From assembly GCF_000155595.1 (NCBI RefSeq), contig NZ_DS989904.1:814477-878476 (forward strand): DNA of 64,000 nt, read 5' to 3'. This DNA is from Synechococcus sp. PCC 7335 (GTDB lineage Bacteria > Cyanobacteriota > Cyanobacteriia > Phormidesmidales > Phormidesmidaceae). This document shows positions 17,935 through 26,270 of the stretch, one piece after another. A program made the translations under genes and the position numbers. The notes under the pieces are model-generated. The model saw only the letters and a program-made list of their open reading frames with translations, was not told the origin of the DNA and did no database searches. The number at the start of each line of letters is the position of its first letter. Positions within the stretch are counted from its first letter, which is position 1.

Positions 17935-18387
17935 ATGGAGCAGTTCAACCTATTAGAGCAAGTGCGGTTATTAGAGCCGATTGCATTGGCGAGCGATTCT
18001 AGTAATGCTTTAACGGCTCAAAATGAGGCTCCTATTGGGACGACGGGCACTATCGCGGAGGTTCTGGAGCCGGGGCAGGTGTTCTTAGTAGAGCTTTTTG
18101 ATGGCTGGGTGAAGTTGGAAGGGGCGGAGGGTTTGCGGCGAGCACAGGCTTCTAAGGAAGGCGCTTTTCAGGAAACATTGGGGGTTGAGGTTGTGCGAGT
18201 CTCCACGGGAGAGGCTTTGCGATCGCAGCAAATGACGCTTCTCAAGCCTTCTAATGTGGTGAAAGTTGGTTGATTTCGACTACTGGATGAAATGCCAGAA
18301 GAGCTACTCGAAGAGGTTCAAACGTTTGCGGAGTTTCTGCGTTATCGACGTCAGGGAATGGGTGAGCCGGTGGAGCCGACAGCATAA
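17935..18387 (+). pseudogene. DUF4926-like gene with in-frame TGA before a DUF2281 tail
   Basis: AGAGG (17925-17929) precedes the ATG at 17935. The first part (112 residues) shows the DUF4926-like pattern NLLEQVRLLEPI, then PIGTTGTIAEVLEPGQVFLV. It stops at TGA (18271-18273). The same frame continues as LLDEMPEELLEEVQTFAEFL up to TAA at 18385-18387, which is a DUF2281-type helix like that fused to DUF4926 at 16954-17271. The simplest reading is one nonsense mutation in a fusion gene. A free-standing short DUF2281 peptide starting at the internal ATG (18291) is an alternative. Confidence 0.55.
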
Positions 18388-18419
18388 TCGGCTCCGTTAT
18401 CGGGTTCTATTGCACCTTG

Positions 18420-18677
18420 CTATTGACTCTCTAGCCTGATCCGCCTGGTCAAAATAGCCATGACTTCATTGGGTCTGCCGGTGGAAATAAGCTGGCTCCA
18501 GTCGTTTGGTTCGGCGTAGCCCCGCTTGTATAGGAGCCGGATGGTGAACTGTACGGCGCTGAGGCTGCCGAATAGCAGGTGGCGTACGGTTTCAGTGTCG
18601 TTGATTAGTGGTGGCGTAGTACTCGCGATAGGTGAAGCTGTGGACGCTGAGGCGTCCTGAACGGAAGGGATAAACAT
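18420..18677 (-). CDS. Small conserved cyanobacterial hypothetical protein
   Basis: Protein of 85 residues. After a variable N-terminus the segment VRHLLFGSLSAVQFTIRLLY and KRGYAEPNDWSQL...EVMAILTRRIRLE resembles a family of short proteins I have seen only in cyanobacteria; no function is known. It may act in no pathway linked to its neighbours. The start at 18677 is the first in-frame ATG. Confidence 0.5.
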   Translation of the reverse strand: MFIPSVQDASASTASPIASTTPPLINDTETVRHLLFGSLSAVQFTIRLLYKRGYAEPNDWSQLISTGRPNEVMAILTRRIRLESQ

Positions 18678-18885
18678 GAGATCTGGTCTCCAGATATGGG
18701 TTTGGGAGGAAACCAGAACTCAACTAAACCTAGCCACCCCACGAAGATGTAGTGCAAATCGGGGTGGCTGGGGTAGAGTAACCCTAGCGTCCGGGATTGC
18801 CTGTGAATCCTGGGGGTTAGCCGTCGGCTAGGTGTTGGTAGCACCTGCCGATGGCGCTAAGAAAAATTGAGTTCTAAGGAACGAC

Positions 18886-18901
18886 TGTGACAGATATCAC
18901 A
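18886..18901. promoter_or_regulatory. Perfect CRP-type palindrome
   Basis: TGTGA-cagata-TCACA matches the CRP / SyCRP1 consensus TGTGA-N6-TCACA at all ten fixed positions. It lies about 210 bp from the start of the genes on either side (18677 minus strand, 19097 plus strand). The rest of 18678-19096 contains no supportable gene. Confidence 0.5.
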
Positions 18902-19096
18902 GCCTTGGTTTTGACGATAGATCGAATTTTCCCTGTAGTCAAGCCATGATGGATTGACTGCCCCGGTTAAGCACTCTGCTTCTAGGTTTGGGTAATTGAG
19001 TGTCTGTGCGATCGCACAAATCCGTCTCTTCGCGATTGCATTTGTGGTTAAGGTCGTTCCATCTGACTTGGGTATCTTCCTAGCGTAAGGATAGCC

Positions 19097-19588
19097 ATGA
19101 GGGAAAACCCAATGAATCTTGAACGGTTGGAATATATTTAAAATGTCAGCTATTTAGAAAGTGGTAAATGGGCCTACGAAGAATACGGTAAGGGTTCTTA
19201 TTTTCCCTTAAATTTTAGAGAAGGAAAAGGCGTTGAAACAAATGCCATGAATCTAGAGAAGGGAGATTTAATTATTTTGTCTCAAAACTATAGGGCAGAA
19301 AAATCTCGAAATGCTGAGGGGAAACGTTATCTATCTCATGTGGTCGAAGTCGTCAATGAGCCTTCTGAAGACAGACCACAGTGGAATAATTCAGAGTGGG
19401 GAATTATTCGTTGGGTGAAGGTTATTTGGGCCAATGCCGATCCTGAACATGCACCTTTAGATGCAGAACTAGAGAGGGATTGGGGCTGGCAAAATACCCA
19501 AGTAAAATCGCTCAATAGCCCTAGTCTTATGGAACGTTGGAAGCCGCTAGATGCTCTGAAAGCTCATTTAAGGACAATCTTGGTTTAA
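19097..19588 (+). pseudogene. Unknown protein gene interrupted by in-frame TAA
   Basis: From the ATG at 19097 the frame reads MRENPMNLERLEYI and then TAA (19139-19141). It continues in frame as NVSYLESGKWAYEEYGKGSY into a clean open stretch that contains a later ATG at 19247 (MNLEKGDLIILSQNYRAE) and ends at 19588. One nonsense change explains the pattern. A protein of 113 residues could still start at 19247. The family is not recognised; the beta-rich GDLIILSQNY segment and aromatic content hint at a small-domain fold, no more. Confidence 0.5.
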
Positions 19589-20085
19589 CTCGATATGGAA
19601 TTGACTATATCGAGATCATCTAGAAACTCTGAAGCTGGTTCCATGCCTGTGATCAATAGCTGATCGCGGGCACGGGTGCAGGCGACATAAAGTAAATGGC
19701 GTTCGGTACTATAAACCTCTTCAAGATCTGCTTCGTCTGAAATGTTTTCGATGCGGGTTTGGGAAGGAATGACTTCATCGTCGCAGGCCATAACGACGAC
19801 AGCACGAAACTCTAAACCTTTGGCTAGGTGCATGGTGCTTACGGCAATGCATCCTTTAGACGGCATTACCTGATCGTCTAGCTCGGTGGGGGTGGCTCCT
19901 GATGATTGGATGGCTGCGATCGCTCTATCCAAACTCTGCTGAAGATCGCACAAACACCCCTATCTCATCCGGCTGCAATCCTTCTGCCAAACGTGCTGAA
20001 ATCCAGTCGCTCACGATTTTATTTTCTGCCTCTGTATCATCGCAAATAGAGATATCGGGAATGGGGCCAGCCGTGTCTCAATAGA
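19585..20085 (-). pseudogene. UvrD/Rep-type helicase C-terminal fragment, frameshifted
   Basis: The final 122 codons (from 19953) carry superfamily 1 helicase motif V (VSTMHLAKGLEFRAVVVMAC) and motif VI (HLLYVACTRARDQLLIT). Upstream sequence continues in another frame as DWISARLAEGLQPDEIGVFV, the segment expected just before, up to about 20085. A frameshift lies near 19950, and the N-terminal ATPase part with Walker A is missing. This is a truncated remnant of a DNA helicase, possibly of the island's defence or transfer cargo. Confidence 0.75.
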
Positions 20086-20107
20086 ACTAAAGTATGCTTG
20101 AAAGACT

Positions 20108-20338
20108 TTAAGCGGCATACTGTAGTTTCGTTTTTAGCTCTTTTCTTATGGCTGAGAAGTGTTTGTAGTTACCCGACCATTCAGCAAACACTTCATTATC
20201 ACCCAGTTCTCCTCGATTGTACTTTTCGAAAAACTCAGCAGAATCCATATGATGTTCAGTTTCGTAGGCATATAGCTTTTTGACTAGAGCGATCAAAGTA
20301 TCTACAGGTGAAGCATATTCAATGATTTGTTTGCTCAT
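20108..20338 (-). CDS. Small hypothetical protein
   Basis: Protein of 76 residues, mixed charge, with the segment VDTLIALVKKLYAYETEHHM and ELGDNEVFAEWSGNYKHFSA. The composition is that of short helical cyanobacterial proteins often found next to toxin-like genes; I do not recognise a named family. The ATG at 20338 opens the frame and no lesion is visible. It could be an antitoxin, but no toxin partner is adjacent. Confidence 0.5.
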   Translation of the reverse strand: MSKQIIEYASPVDTLIALVKKLYAYETEHHMDSAEFFEKYNRGELGDNEVFAEWSGNYKHFSAIRKELKTKLQYAA

Positions 20339-20405
20339 GAGTCCTCTCTAGTCGAAAAGCTAGCGTTTTCTGATGTAGCGGTTAGCGGAAGGATATGACC
20401 TGATT

Positions 20406-20935
20406 TTATATGCTATCTACGCTAAAGACTTTCATAACCTCATCGCTCAAGTGGTTAATCACTTCCACTGCGATACGGCCAGATTTTGGCTTATCAAAGG
20501 AACATAAGGTCTCGCTGTCGAAGCTTGGCAAGCTTCGACAGCAACTTCAGCTTTTGGCGTAGTTTCGATTAGCTCATATGGATAGATAGCCCCCAGGAAG
20601 TAAGCATAACGGACGAAGACGCTTAGTCGGTCTCAATGAACCAGCGACGATTTCGTCGGTGCTGCTGGCAGGGACTTCGCCAGATTGCGGATGGACTATG
20701 TCTACGCCATAAATGGTGACTTGGATTTGGCCGTTGTCTACTTCGTCGATGCTAAGGTTGGGTTCTACAAAGCTTAAGTGCTTAGCTTTGTAGAACAGGG
20801 GTTGCAGCCTTGCGTAGTGGCGTAAGCTAAGTGGTCAAAGCTATATAGACCAGGAGGTTGGCTTCATCTGTTGCTTTGAGGACGGTGGCAATGTGGAAGT
20901 CGGCGTTATGAATACAGGCAGTTTTTTGTAGTTTA
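20406..20935 (-). pseudogene. C-terminal remnant of type III DNA methyltransferase (mod)
   Basis: Translation in shifting minus-strand frames gives TACIHNADFHIATVLKATDE, then HYARLQPLFYKAKHLSFVEP, then NLSIDEVDNGQIQVTIYGVD, then FDKPKSGRIAVEVINHLSDE ending in VMKVFSVDSI and TAA (20406-20408). This is the C-terminal part of the cyanobacterial site-specific DNA methyltransferases that accompany type III Res subunits. Several frame changes and stops interrupt it. It abuts the stop codon of the HNH gene; the N-terminal remnant lies on the other side of that gene (21872-22207). Confidence 0.65.
20514..20542. repeat. Perfect 13-bp-arm hairpin
   Basis: gctgtcgaagctt (20514-20526), a 3-base loop ggc, and aagcttcgacagc (20530-20542) form a perfect hairpin inside the mod remnant. 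A second hairpin lies at about 20762-20797 (gttctacaaagc paired with gctttgtagaac), but that one overlaps sequence still readable as Mod protein. The first may be a small palindromic insertion that helped break the gene. Confidence 0.5.
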
Positions 20936-20936
20936 C

Positions 20937-21875
20937 TTATCCGTAAAACCTTTGGTTGTGCCATTCAATATACTCTCGTGCAGGCAAATCATTTGGGTCA
21001 TTTGGTGTAACAGCTAGCTTTTTCCCATGCAGCTTGTAGTAGTCTTTGCCATTCTGATACTCTTCGTGAATGCGCTTGCTGACTTCGATTTTAAGGTCTG
21101 GCGTGATTGTAATGTATTGTCTATCAAACAACTTATGTAAATCTGCCCGTAGAAGAAGTCCATTCTTAATACTATGAGGGCCAAACTCTGCATATGACTT
21201 AATATGTGCTGCTTCCAACACAGGTAAGGTTCTTTCACCAGTCATCGCGCAACGTCTGCTGTATGCATTTGTGATTAGCGCTCTAAAAGATCCTTGACCT
21301 AGTCTTAGACGAGTTATACATTCTGCTCCATATCTTTCAGTAGAAAGTTCGCTCGTTCTCGGTGAGGTATCTTGCTTCGGTAGTGCAATGCTTTGCGAAG
21401 ATAAGCGCAATTGCACGTCTTCAAACAGCTTCTTGCCGATATCTGTTTGCGTATCGTATGTCCTGCCTCGAACGATATTAGATTTCCAATCCTCTGGAAT
21501 CGAAATCCAATCTTCTCTTTTAAAGAAGAAAGGCTGCGCCAAAACACTGCATCCAATTTCGGGGTCAAGAGTCTTGGTTCTTCCCCGAGATTCTCTATAT
21601 TTGCTGATAATTTCTTTTAATTGCAAATAACTCTGCACACCGTTCTTTTCTCCGAAAGTCTCCCACGCTATTGAGATAGGCAAAGAAGTGTATGTGACAA
21701 AGTACCCGCCACCGGCAATGTAGTTTAGTGGACTATGGAGCTTGAAGAGAAAAAGCTCAAGCCGTTTCTTAAAGGGTGGCGTACCGCTTGGCTGCCAGAA
21801 GTTCACTTCGTCTGGTTGCCGCTCAGAAAGAAAACTGTACCAGTTGTTATCTGTTACTCCAACCCAAAACTTCAT
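20937..21875 (-). CDS. HNH endonuclease with EVE-like N-terminal domain
   Basis: Protein of 312 residues. The C-terminal HNH nuclease reads AYSRRCAMTGERTLPVLEAA, H-I-K-S-Y, then NGLLLRADLHKLFDRQYITI, giving the AHI / N / HKLFD metal-and-catalysis pattern of restriction-like HNH enzymes. The N-terminus (FWVGVTDNNWYSFLS, VNFWQPS) resembles the modified-base reading or EVE-like domain found in such enzymes; this part is less certain. The gene starts with ATGA overlapping the stop of the mod N-terminal remnant and ends where the mod C-terminal remnant begins. It therefore occupies the place of the lost methyltransferase core. It appears intact. Confidence 0.8.
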   Translation of the reverse strand: MKFWVGVTDNNWYSFLSERQPDEVNFWQPSGTPPFKKRLELFLFKLHSPLNYIAGGGYFVTYTSLPISIAWETFGEKNGVQSYLQLKEIISKYRESRGRTKTLDPEIGCSVLAQPFFFKREDWISIPEDWKSNIVRGRTYDTQTDIGKKLFEDVQLRLSSQSIALPKQDTSPRTSELSTERYGAECITRLRLGQGSFRALITNAYSRRCAMTGERTLPVLEAAHIKSYAEFGPHSIKNGLLLRADLHKLFDRQYITITPDLKIEVSKRIHEEYQNGKDYYKLHGKKLAVTPNDPNDLPAREYIEWHNQRFYG

Positions 21876-22207
21876 AGCTGCTTTCCAGAGATATTAAATG
21901 TCCGCATCTGGTGCTGCCGTAGCAAATCATCCACCGTCAGCACATTCGGAGACACCTTCGCCTGAATGTATAGCGGCGGCGCACTCACCACCAAATCACT
22001 CACATCCTGCTCATCCTTTCCCCGCCACCCCGACTGCGGGTCTAAGTCCCTATTGCGCCGCTCATACGCCACCTGCACAGGACTCTTCTCATCCTCAGCC
22101 ATCACCGACTGATACTCCGCCGTCGGAATATTCTTGCGCGTGGCCTCATCATGTTTGAGGGCGTCCACCTTCTTCGGCAGCTTAGACTTAGAATTGCGGG
22201 ATGCCAT
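21872..22207 (-). pseudogene. N-terminal remnant of type III DNA methyltransferase (mod)
   Basis: Frame of 111 codons: a basic start (MASRNSKSKLPKKVDALKHD) followed by EATRKNIPTAEYQSVMAEDE, SPVQVAYERRNRDLDPQSGW and RGKDEQDVSDLVVSAPPLYI. The KNIPTAE block is the conserved entry to this Mod family. The frame ends after DDLLRQHQMRTF and a few non-family residues. The SAM-binding and DPPY-type catalytic motifs are absent from both remnants. A short peptide may still be made and its stop overlaps the HNH start (ATGA), so the two could be translationally coupled. Confidence 0.65.
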
Positions 22208-22253
22208 AGAAACTAAAAGTAAGAGAAATAAATAAAGAACGAAAAACTGTTGA

Positions 22254-22661
22254 TTACACCATCAAACAATCTTTCAATTCGTCATACCGTGAGAACACAC
22301 TATCAACACTCGCTAGCTTGGACCCATGACTCAAAGCTGTAGCGATAATCATTCGATCAAACGGGTCTCTATGAGCATCAGATAAGGCTACTGCCCTAGA
22401 AGCTATTTCAGCAGTTAACGGAAAAAGCTCTATCCCCGCAGGTTCCAACGCTGCTTCAAACCATTTATTAGCTGGATAGGGTAACTCCAATCGGCCTTTC
22501 TTGTTAGCTAGCGCAATTTCATAGCAAGATACAGGCGATATACCTAAGCGATCTTCAGACTCAAAGACTGCTGGCCAGTGTGACGGAAACCGATCAAAGT
22601 TCGCGTTGATCTGCCAGAGCCAAATGTGAGTATCTAGGATAATCACTTTAGGCACTCCCAA
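22254..22661 (-). CDS. VapC-type PIN toxin
   Basis: Protein of 135 residues. PIN ribonuclease signature: ILDTHIWLW (first Asp), SCYEIALANKKGRLELP (Glu), and DAHRDPFDRMIIATALSHGS (paired Asp residues), ending with a conserved SVDSVFSRYD. These are the VapC catalytic residues; VapC toxins cleave RNA, often tRNA. It overlaps the preceding antitoxin gene by 19 bp. The pair is wedged between mod remnants and res, a common cargo position. No lesions are seen. Confidence 0.85.
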   Translation of the reverse strand: MGVPKVIILDTHIWLWQINANFDRFPSHWPAVFESEDRLGISPVSCYEIALANKKGRLELPYPANKWFEAALEPAGIELFPLTAEIASRAVALSDAHRDPFDRMIIATALSHGSKLASVDSVFSRYDELKDCLMV

Positions 22662-22888
22662 TCTTCCTCATCTACAATCGGACTGACAATGTCGCCTAAA
22701 ATCTTCACCTGCCCAGCTAATTCTGTCGGGAAAGTACGTCGCTTAGGCTTAACCTGTTCATCTGTAGTCGTAGACACTTGAAATTCTTCCAATACAGTCA
22801 CAATGATTCGAGCAGAAGCTGCCACTGGCTGCTCATTTAGCCACTTCACCTGTCCATTCTCATAAATCGCTTCATAGCTTTTTAGCAT
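22643..22888 (-). CDS. VapB-like antitoxin
   Basis: Protein of 81 residues. The N-terminal strand-rich segment YEAIYENGQVKWLNEQPVAA with ARIIVTVLEE is the pattern of cyanobacterial antitoxins that precede VapC genes. The C-terminus (PIVDEEDWECLK) is acidic, as expected for toxin binding. It overlaps the vapC start by 19 bp, supporting coupled translation. The family assignment is partly from context. Confidence 0.7.
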   Translation of the reverse strand: MLKSYEAIYENGQVKWLNEQPVAASARIIVTVLEEFQVSTTTDEQVKPKRRTFPTELAGQVKILGDIVSPIVDEEDWECLK

Positions 22889-22900
22889 CTTGCCAACTCC

Positions 22901-25900
22901 CTATTTAACGTGAGTGTCCATCACTGCTTTGAATTGTGCCTCAACCACCTGTGCAAAATCAGTCTCAATCTCGTAGATCTCCTTAAACTCTGCAAAAGCC
23001 CAGCGCCCGTAGCCGCCCAGGTTATTCACCCCCGGCACCCAATAGGTGCGCATTGTATTCGCCTTATCTTTCGCGTCTTCTCCTCTATATCCCTTTATTT
23101 CTACAATCAGATTCAGCAAGTCTTCCTGACCATCATCCACCTGCACAACAAAATCCGGCAGATACTTTCGCTGGGTAGACCCCATCAAATACGGCACTTC
23201 CAAGCCCAAGTTTTGATTCTTCACATACGCCCTTACCCTAGGGCGCGCCTCCGCTACCCGGCAGAACTCTGCCTCCCAGTCGCTATCGCACACCACCCAG
23301 TTCACATGGCACCGCCGCGAATCTGTTTGCCACAGCGTTTGCTTAGAGGTAGTAAAGTTTCACATGCACCGTAGACCCCACCGGATTATAAGCATCCAAA
23401 ATCGCTTTCACCGGCTTATCATCGCCCGTCGCTTCCGTAATCGCATTCTTAATCCGCTCACAGGCCATATCCGCAATTTCCTTGTAGCAAAGCTGGGCCG
23501 GATACGTCCCTCCAATGCAGCGCAAATACCCCTTCATCCACTGACGAGTCACCCGCTTAAACTGTCCAAACAGGTTCAGCTTAGGCTCTTCTCCCACTTC
23601 CCGGTACTGGTTATAAATCAAATGCTTCGTCAGCTCAAATAGCACCGTAGACTCTCGCATCTCCTTCAGATGCTCCACCGTGAGGTCCACCCCTTTACCA
23701 ATAATCCCCTCATTGCGCGTCGTCGAAGGCCCTACCAAGTTCGGCGTTAGCTCCAGCACCGAATCCTCACTAAAGCTCGCCGTAATCCGAGTATCTGGTA
23801 GCTCCACCCGGTACCCTTCCACCCGAGGGAACCGAATCTCTAACCCATCGCGATCAGGCCGCACTGCCTTCACCGCCACCGTTTGCCTGGGCGGCACTGG
23901 CTTTGCCACCATAGGCTTCGCTGTAAAGTCAAACGGAATGCCCAACACATCGGCATACTCCACATGGAACTTACCCTCCTCATTCAGCTCATAAGACTGC
24001 CGCCGCAACGCCCGGCCAATCACCTGCTCACACAGTAATTGAGTACCAAAAGCCCGCACACCCAGCACATGGGTCACCGTATTACAGTCCCATCCTTCGG
24101 TGAGCATCGACACTGACACCACACAGCGAATCGACTCACCCAGCTTGCCTTTCTCACCAACGGTGTTCATCACCTCCCGCAGCAGATCCTGATCCGTAAT
24201 CTTCGCTGCCGCAACCCCGCCATCCCGCTGCCCAATCTCGTAGCGAAATCGGTCAATCTCGTCCGCAGCCATCGCCCGAAAGCCCTTATCCAAAGACTCC
24301 CCCGACTCCAACTGCTCGCTGTCAATCAGCAGCGTGCGGGGCCGTGCCAGTCGCTCACCATACTCGTCATAATTGCGAAACAGTTCTAACCTACCTGCAT
24401 TAAACGTACGGCTCTCATCCTCTCCTTCTTGGAAAAAGCCCGCAATATAGTCGTGCACCAGCTTAGAAGTGGACGTGTTATTGCACACCACAATAAACAC
24501 AGGCGGAATGCCAATATTCTGTTCTTTCCATATCTGATAGGTTTTCTCATAGTGACCATACAGTGCATCCAGCGCCGTTTGCAGCTCAGTCGGTAAGCTC
24601 AACGGGTCCAACACCTTAGCCTTACCCCGTCCCTTCTTCGGCATGCGCTTGCTAATGTGCTTCCACAGCTCGCGAAACTTGGGCATCTCACCGCCAGGAA
24701 TGTTGTCGGCTACTGGCACCCGAGGCAGCTTCACAATGCCACACTCAATCGCATCCATCAGCGAAAAGTCACTCACCGTCCAAGGAAACAACGTTCCTTC
24801 CGCATAGCCAGAACCGCGCAAGAAAAAAGGCGTTGCCGACAAGTCGTATACCTTCTGCACCCCGATCTTGCGTTTAATAATTTCAATGCCAGAAATCCAC
24901 AGCCGAGCTGCCTCGTTGTTCTTTTTTGCCTCTTTCTTATCGTCTCCCTTGAGGCTATTTTCATCGTCCGTATCTGGCTTTTCGCGATAGCAATGGTGCG
25001 CCTCATCATTTAACACCAGAATGTTCTTCATCCCCATCAGCTCCGGCATCACCCGCTGAAGCATCTGGCCTTCTGTCTCTAGCGTATTCAGCTCCGGGCC
25101 TCGCCCCTGTATCAGCTTGCGAGTACCCGAGGCCAGCTTTACGCGCTCACGCAGTTTAAAGGCGTGATAGTTCGTAATGACAATCTTGGCCTTTTGCAAA
25201 TCTGCCAGCATGTCGTTGGGCACTAGCTCCCGCTCGGCATAGTAGCTGTTGGGGTCGTTGGGCTGAAGGACACGGAGGCGATCGCGAATCGTAATTCCCG
25301 GAGCCACAATCAAAAAACCACGGGTATACCGACTGCTCTGTGGATGCCGTACCGCATTCACCACCTGCCAAGCAATCAGCATCGACATCACCGTCGTCTT
25401 CCCTGCTCCCGTCGCCAGCTTCAGCGCCACCCGCAGCAGCTCCGGATTCGCCGCCTGGTTGACGGTCACAACATGCTCTAAAAACGCCTTTTCCTTCTTG
25501 CCGCTACTGGACGCAACCTCCGCCAACCAAATCGCCGTTTCCACCGCCTCCACCTGACAAAAGAAAGGCCGTTTCGACTGAAACTTATGGTGCCGCCAAT
25601 GCTGAAGCAGCCTAGCCGTCTCCGGTGTCACCTTCCAGTCCACTGGATTCGGCAACCTGCGCCACGCATTCACCTTCTCCCGCACGCTGTTAATAAATAG
25701 GGACAAATCGTACTTCTGCTGCTCATCCGAAATACCTGCCGTATCGTAGGGCGCGAGTGTCTGTTGCTCGTCATCTTGGCCTTGTCTGCGCTTTTTTGGC
25801 TTCGGTATTGGCGCAACTAGCGAGACAAACTCAGCGGGTCGCCGTTGCTGCAAGATCTTTTGTGTCGGTTGACCTTTCTCATCTAACTCCCAATGCTGGC

Positions 25901-25955
25901 TTGGATAGTCATAGGGCGAATTGAGAATTGGCTTTTCGAAGAATTGATCCGTCAT
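22901..25955 (-). pseudogene. Type III restriction enzyme Res subunit, frameshifted before nuclease domain
   Basis: The first 870 codons (from 25955) encode the superfamily 2 helicase/translocase: KLATGAGKTTVMSMLIAW (Walker A), VLNDEAHHCY (DEAH), VVSVSMLTEGWDCNTVTHV and EQVIGRALRR (motifs V and VI). The frame ends at TAA just after STVHVKLYYL. One base to the side, the sequence continues in another frame as NFTTSKQTLWQTDSRRCHVN and then the nuclease domain (WEAEFCRVAEA, RKYLPDFVVQVDDG, LIVEIKGYRGEDAK), a PD-(D/E)XK site, ending at 22901. One extra T in the run 23358-23360 explains the break. The translocase part may still be made without a nuclease. Confidence 0.8.
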
Positions 25956-26270
25956 AAAGTCCTGAAAACTGAGAAATAGGCAATTTACTGCCCAAACAAC
26001 TGATTTTTTAGAGTTTTTCTCAACTTACAAAATACAGCCATTCAAATATAGATGTATTTGGCAGCAACCTCGATTTCACTACTAAAAGTTCAACCAAAAT
26101 TGATTTTTCTTTTTAGTCTTAAGGATGCTTGGCCAAATGTCCTGCGTAGTGCTTTCAGCGCTGTATCTAAACAGGGTTTTTCGTACGTAGAATTACTTGC
26201 CTTTAAATAGGTGTTGTACTCATTCAGCACAATGCCTCTATGTCTCTGTATTCAGTGCTTTTCTACATTT
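25956..26270. other. Spacer without gene
   Basis: About 315 bp upstream of res and downstream of the relaxase remnant. Nothing codable or structured is recognised; it presumably holds the res promoter. Confidence 0.4.

Noticed and set aside
20762-20797. Second hairpin in the mod remnant as an inserted element
   Set aside because: Its sequence still reads as Mod protein (LFYKAKHLSFVEP), so it may be a coincidental palindrome.
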